64,000 nt of DNA, from the NCBI RefSeq assembly GCF_020740795.1, contig NC_067312.1, forward strand, positions 10,527,460 through 10,591,459. Reading direction: 5' to 3'. Below, in pieces: positions 58,901-64,000 of this stretch. Source of the stretch: Apus apus (taxonomy: Eukaryota; Chordata; Aves; Apodiformes; Apodidae). Within the stretch, counting starts at the first letter, position 1. Every line of letters begins with the position of its first letter. Both the position numbers and the translations under genes were made by a program. Below the pieces are notes generated by a model. It did not search any database and had not been told where the DNA came from. It saw nothing but the letters and a program-made list of their open reading frames with translations.

Positions 58901-61900
58901 CAGTCACTTGGCCACTTCCAGAGGGCTGGTGGCTCTCATAGCCTGGGAGTTTTGCCTTTCCCTGCAATGTATTTTATTGCTCTAGAAAGTCATTTTACAA
59001 GAGCACTATAAAAATTTTCTGACAAAACCCATACTGCTTATAAATACAGTTAAATGCCCTCCCATACTCTTCATGGGACTTACCAAGGCATTTTTTGTTT
59101 CCATGCAGAAGTTCTTCCTTCTCTCCCTGCCGCTCTCAAATAACAGATACACTATGACACAAAATCACACCAGAGGGGAGAAACTCTGGCCGGCTGCTCC
59201 TCATCAAAGTGAGAGGGATCCAGTGTCCCCAAGGGGTAACACGATTTCCTTCATAACTGTGACTGCCTCTGTGGCTTTTCACTGTGCTCTTGGGTGATGA
59301 AGCAGGTCAAGCAGACAGAAGAGTCCTTTGCAGTTCCAGGATGCTCTTTCCTCTGAGCCCATAGCCTTGCCTCTATTTGCCAACAACTTAAACTTCGACA
59401 AATAGCTCCTCTTTTATCTCTGACAAATGTTCTTCTTCAATGAATATAAACTACAAAAGCAAGGGAAAAGTATCCCCCTAGGCTTCTCCATTGAAGAATA
59501 ACCTTCTTCACTCCTCAAATGTCTGTTAATGTGAACAGAATGAAAATTGAAGACACAGCTGTAAGGCAGGAAACTACCCTGGCTGGGGTGAGGGGTTTTG
59601 CACTTTGTCAAGTTAAAAGTGACTCCTCTTGGAATGGCAAAATATCTGATTTCTCTAAAATGAAATGCTTATTATTCCCTTTGCAATAGGGAAGCCATGG
59701 CTGAATTTAAATATGAATCTGACCAGAGTGGAATATGGAATAGCAGAATGGATGTGTGATTATTAAATCAGAGGGTGACCATCTCACAGGACCACATAGA
59801 TCTGGGTAGTTAATTTCAGGCATCGACATCGGGAAACACTGGCCTTATGCTGTTGTGGTCTGCTGTGCACAATACATGCCACCCATAGTTGAGAAGTGCT
59901 AACTCAAACAGAAAGAGCTACAAAACAGAAATCATACTGCCAGTGATCTCCGGACTACTTAGAGAAAAATGCTTTTTTTAAGTCTGGCAAAGGAAAATCA
60001 GAGAGGGTTGCTGTCTCATGACTAAATGTTAGGAGGAGGTAAAACACTATTTTAGGTGAAAGGTGAATTTGGTAGGAGGATGAAGGACATGAATATGTTG
60101 GAAACTGGCTGCAAGAGGGTTCCTGTAAAGTACATGAGCAAACTCCCAAGCTATTTGTGAAAGAGACAGGGCTGGGGAAAAGGGGCAGTGGGACTGTAGG
60201 GACAGGGCTTCTGATCCCAGCTTTTTCTTCAGTCTTGTGTCCCCATCACTCTAGCTCCTGACTGCCAGGAACCATGTGTCAAGAGAGAAACAGTAAAGGA
60301 TAAAACATAGCCAAGAATAACTACCACTTAAAGGACAGGATTTCTGCTGATCAGAGAGACCACTTCAGTCTAAGGCAGAGGCTTTCAGAGCACCTGGGGG
60401 AGCAACAATAGTGGCAGTGTCTATACTGGCCAAGTGAGAGATCACTAGCAGACAGCACCCGTCTTAGCATTAATGATCAGATCCCAAGGAAATATCCCCT
60501 GTTGAGGTCTACACTTCACCTAGGCCCAGTGTTGCTGGCTTTGCTGCTCACTGCTTGGACAGGCAGAGACCCCACACTGCATGTGTGTGCACCTGGGTGT
60601 AGCATGCAGTACAATCCCACTGTGCTGCTTAAGGACAAAGCACTCAGTATGAACAAGAAATTATGTGTTTGGGATGCTTGGGATAATTGCATGAGAAATG
60701 GGTTCAATTCTATCAACTCCAGCATGAGTGACTGAAAGACCTTCTGTCAGTTCCCATGGAAGCTGTTCTCTAATCAGAGGGGTTTTTATCCTGAGATGAA
60801 AGGATGTTTCTCCCCTCTCTGGCCTTCTGAACATGGATTTATAATCGAAAAGCTGGCAGATCTCTTTGTGCTATCTGTTTTAAATGGTTATGTGGTGACG
60901 GCATCCAAGCATCTCATCGTTGCTAATGTATTTATAACCAAGATACCCCTTATCTTTAATACGTCCTTCCTTAAAGAACGATCACAAACTCCATTTTGTG
61001 GATGGAGAATTAAGGCACAAACACTAAACCCTACCCAAGGTGCCCACGCTATGCAAGGAGGAAAGCTAAATGGCTGCAGAGAGTTCCTGAGTACAATGAA
61101 AGGAAAGACTCAGTACAGGGACGTCAGTGGCAGGTTGAACAGAACAGTTGGAGAGTGTCTGATTCAAGTGGAAATTAAAAGGAAGCCACCAGTTAATGCC
61201 TTAAATTGCCAGACCACTGTCACTTCCAGACATCACCAGTCTTTAGGAAAAGTCAACACTGGCACACTGGAAAAAAGATGTCTGCCCCAAGTTGCAGCCT
61301 GAAGTTTGGCTGATTGTTTGGTAGGGGCTGATACTCTCCCCCTATCCTACTGCCCTGCTGGTGCAGAAATCCTATCTATTCCTAGATCTCTAAAATTTTA
61401 CAGGTATCCTCCTGTTTGATAATTTTTAGACTGTTAAAATGAGCGTTTTGTTTTACATATAACTGAGAGAATTGTAGGCTGCTTGCCTGCAAGTTTCAGT
61501 GCATGTATATGGTGTTCTTCAGCTACTGCACTGATTACCAGCTGTGATCCACTCCAGAGAAAGCTGCATTTCAACATGCTATTGAAATGGCTCCCACACA
61601 CAGGTAAAACACCATGCCACATTATGAAAAAGATCCTGTGATCCCCTAACTGTTCTGCAAAAGTTACATTTCATTAGTAAGCAAATAGAGCAAGAATACC
61701 AGTGAAAGACATTTCAGAAGCCTGTTATCTTTACAGTCAAACTTGAGGGTTGCTCCCCAACACTAGGACATCAATGAACTGCTTAATCTATACTCAGCAC
61801 CTAATTCCTGCCAAATGTCACAGGGTAAATTAAAAGCTTTTTCCTTATCTTTAGAGCTTAACCCCAAAAACCAGGTCTGAGATGATTTTTTTTTTTCTTT

Positions 61901-64000
61901 TTGTCAGTTGCGTAACAGAAAAATGGTTTAACAGACCTAAACCCTTTGATTTAAAAGAAAGCCCATGTGGGTTTGCAACATGCCAAGTTTCAGCCCAAAC
62001 CACTCTCCAGCAGCAGAAATACAAAACTCAAAAAGGGAAGACAAACAAAGAGAGAGGAAGAAAATGCCGTTTACTTAGTCTGTTCATATCGCTACAGTAT
62101 AGCTGTCTGAACAGGGAAACGATAGCAAACAGGCAGGCATAAAACAGCTGGCAAGCTGCGGCAAGCGGAGGATCAACCATTTATTACTTTCTTATCCAGC
62201 AGCAGGTGAGCTGAGACCAACGGATGGGGACTGAGCCACCGGAGAAAATTAACTCTTGCTCTGCAGGGAGTGAAAACTGGGTGTCATTTCAGAGGTGGCA
62301 GTGATGCCTCCATTCTGTGTTTGCAGAGTAACTCGAGTCTTTGTCCAGAAAGCCACATAGTTTTGGTTTGTGTGTGAAGATTACTGTAGTGCACTTGCTG
62401 CACTATGTTTTCCCCCTTTAATTCAGTAAAATTCTCTGTTAAAAAACAAACAAAACAAAACACTGATGATGAAGTGTACTGTCTGTAGTACCAGAGCACG
62501 CTGCCTGCTGAAGAATTTAGATTCAGTTTGCTACAGAAGAATTTGGGGCTTTGCTTATAGGGAACTATTTGTGAACCTGAAACTCCCTTTTGTGGATTTA
62601 TAGAAACAAGACCTGGAAAAACTGTTCAAGTGGCTGAGGACAACACAGGAAGTAATGGGTTTTTTTCTTTTTCTATTGTACTGGTTTTTATCACTAAACT
62701 ATTTTTATATTTATGACAAAAATACCCAGAGGAAGAACTAGAAAAAATAACAGAGAAGGATGCATTTGGGGAGTGTCACTTTAGCTGGGAAAACCTAAGG
62801 AATTGGATTTTGAGGAGTAGGCACAATTTAGAAGAGGGTAGTTCTACCTTGCAAAAGTGTTGCCAGTAGCGTCATGTTTTTTCTTCCAGCCTATTTGAAG
62901 TAGAAAAGGAGAAGAAGACTGGACAGATGGAGAAGTAACCACTGTATTTGGGAGTTAAGAGTTATAAAAATAATCTCTTTTGATTAGATAAAGACTGGTA
63001 AAACACTTGCATCTAATTAGACCTCAGAACTGCAGAGAATTCGCAACATCTGTGATAAATCCCAGCCTTTGCAGTTACTGCTGGTAGTCAGATGATCTCG
63101 TTCTGGCTACAAGATGCTTACTTGACTGCCATGCTTGCTAATAACACCTTACTATGATGTTAACATGCGTATGACATTATCTGCCCTTCATGAGGCAATT
63201 TCTGTGTTATGGCAGCATTTACCAGCTGTGGGCAAGATAGGGGCTTGCTGTACCAGGTGCTGTGTGACACAGTAGGTGACGATCATGGCCTTGAAGGCTT
63301 TAATTTTTGAATGAGGACAGGCAGAGCAATGGGACAAGGCAGAGGGAAAGGAGTGTTTGTGACAGGATTGTGTGGTTCTGTCAGAAATTACCTCCTGCAC
63401 AGTTTTAGGAGTTTGCATTTGCAAGGAGGCTGCAAAGGAAGGCGGGAAAGGAGAGGCATCACAACCACTCAGGGACCCCTGAACAGGGGGATGCTGATGG
63501 AAAGCTCTGAGGTTCTGATGAATGCAGAGGAGAAACGGAGATCTGAAACGGCTAGGGATTTTGCATCCTGCTCTAAGACACCTGGGAGATAAAAGACTTT
63601 TTTAGGGCAAAATACTAATGTCTGCTGCAGTTGACTGAAAAGCCAGTGTTGTGCCCAGCCCATCAGGGGTGGCAGGCTTTGATGAGGTACAGCCAAAATG
63701 CAGAGGTCGATGTGCTGGAGCCCTTACAGTCTGACACTGCTATGCTTGAGTAACACATGAAAAAGCAAACCACAGTTTTGAGGTTAGTGGCATTTCAACA
63801 GCTCTGAAACCAGTTTAGGGTCAAGGAGATTCCTTCCCCGCCTGCCTGAGCTCTGGCACTTGCAGGTCCCTGTGCTGATTGTCCACATTCACACTGCTAA
63901 GTGGAAGAGCTCCCAGTCCCTCGAGACTGCCCTTGGTTAACACCTTTAGCACACAGTCTGCTTGTTTTTTTTGCAAGAACGTCATGGTTTGTCCTTTCAA

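Larger units (their letters stand above)
46211..64000. other. Gene-free interval (intergenic or distal 5' region toward UNC13B by synteny)
   Basis: No exon with recognisable protein family similarity was found on either strand. Open frames are short (mostly under 150 codons, up to about 200) and many use non-ATG starts. Composition drifts from about 55% GC to AT-rich beyond 54 kb, with T/A-rich stretches at 57740-58600 and 62650-63000. The only repeat recognised with confidence is the CR1 tail at 49898-49959. UNC13B would be expected on the plus strand beyond in the human order, but its first coding exon was not seen. Confidence 0.6.

Noticed and set aside
60502-60735. 77-codon plus-strand frame with a hydrophobic, signal-peptide-like N-terminus
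   Set aside because: It begins with TTG, not ATG. No upstream exon, splice site or family similarity was seen, and the length is expected by chance.
46211-64000. First exons of UNC13B, expected from human synteny
   Set aside because: I looked for the conserved N-terminal C2-domain coding start on the plus strand and did not see it. The gene may start beyond the window.
1-64000. CRISPR arrays, operons, insertion sequences or prokaryotic mobile elements
   Set aside because: Intron-containing vertebrate genes and CR1 LINEs show this is animal nuclear DNA. The tandem repeats found lack CRISPR repeat-spacer structure.

Overview
This is vertebrate nuclear DNA, most likely from a bird. The evidence is intron-containing genes with GT-AG splice sites, several CR1 non-LTR retrotransposon copies (the dominant repeat of avian and other sauropsid genomes), short GC-rich introns with long C/G runs, and CpG-island promoters. 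The two recognisable genes are STOML2 and ATOSB (FAM214B). Both lie on the minus strand in the order known from human 9p13.3 (PIGO-STOML2-FAM214B-UNC13B). That human region corresponds to the avian Z chromosome, so a Z location is an inference.

Region by region: 1-4984 holds the first seven coding exons of STOML2 (minus strand). Its 3' exons lie left of the window, and a CR1 element of about 970 bp fills the visible part of intron 7. 4400-5600 is the STOML2 CpG-island promoter, which also carries the poly(A) signal of the upstream gene. 5207-11723 is the ATOSB 3'UTR and seven coding exons, from which a 606-residue protein can be assembled with every junction in phase. 11724-19943 contains the ATOSB 5'UTR with two well-formed candidate noncoding exons and two degraded CR1 copies. 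19.6-20.6 kb is a CpG-rich block that is either the ATOSB promoter or the surroundings of another internal 5' exon. 20.6-43 kb contains no gene I can support, only scattered CR1 remnants, short tandem repeats and single motifs. 43.4-45.6 kb is a strong CpG island with CCAAT boxes, GC boxes and a CRE-like site. It is probably a distal ATOSB promoter and possibly bidirectional. It contains a pentanucleotide repeat and is followed by a roughly 45-bp minisatellite (45.66-46.2 kb). 46.2-64 kb is noncoding sequence becoming AT-richer. In human this side leads toward UNC13B, but no UNC13B exon was recognised here.

How the genes relate: STOML2 is a mitochondrial inner-membrane SPFH scaffold protein. 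ATOSB is an Atos-family protein thought to act in transcriptional regulation. They are not known to share a pathway. Their notable link is spacing: the ATOSB poly(A) signal lies only about 220 bp upstream of the STOML2 start codon, inside the STOML2 promoter.

I found no undescribed multi-gene system. The best leads are regulatory or structural: the ATOSB/STOML2 junction, the ATOSB upstream ORF, the CpG-island pentamer repeat and minisatellite, and an RFX X-box in the gene-poor interval. Exon boundaries were read by eye from reading-frame continuity and GT-AG sites, with no alignment or transcript data.
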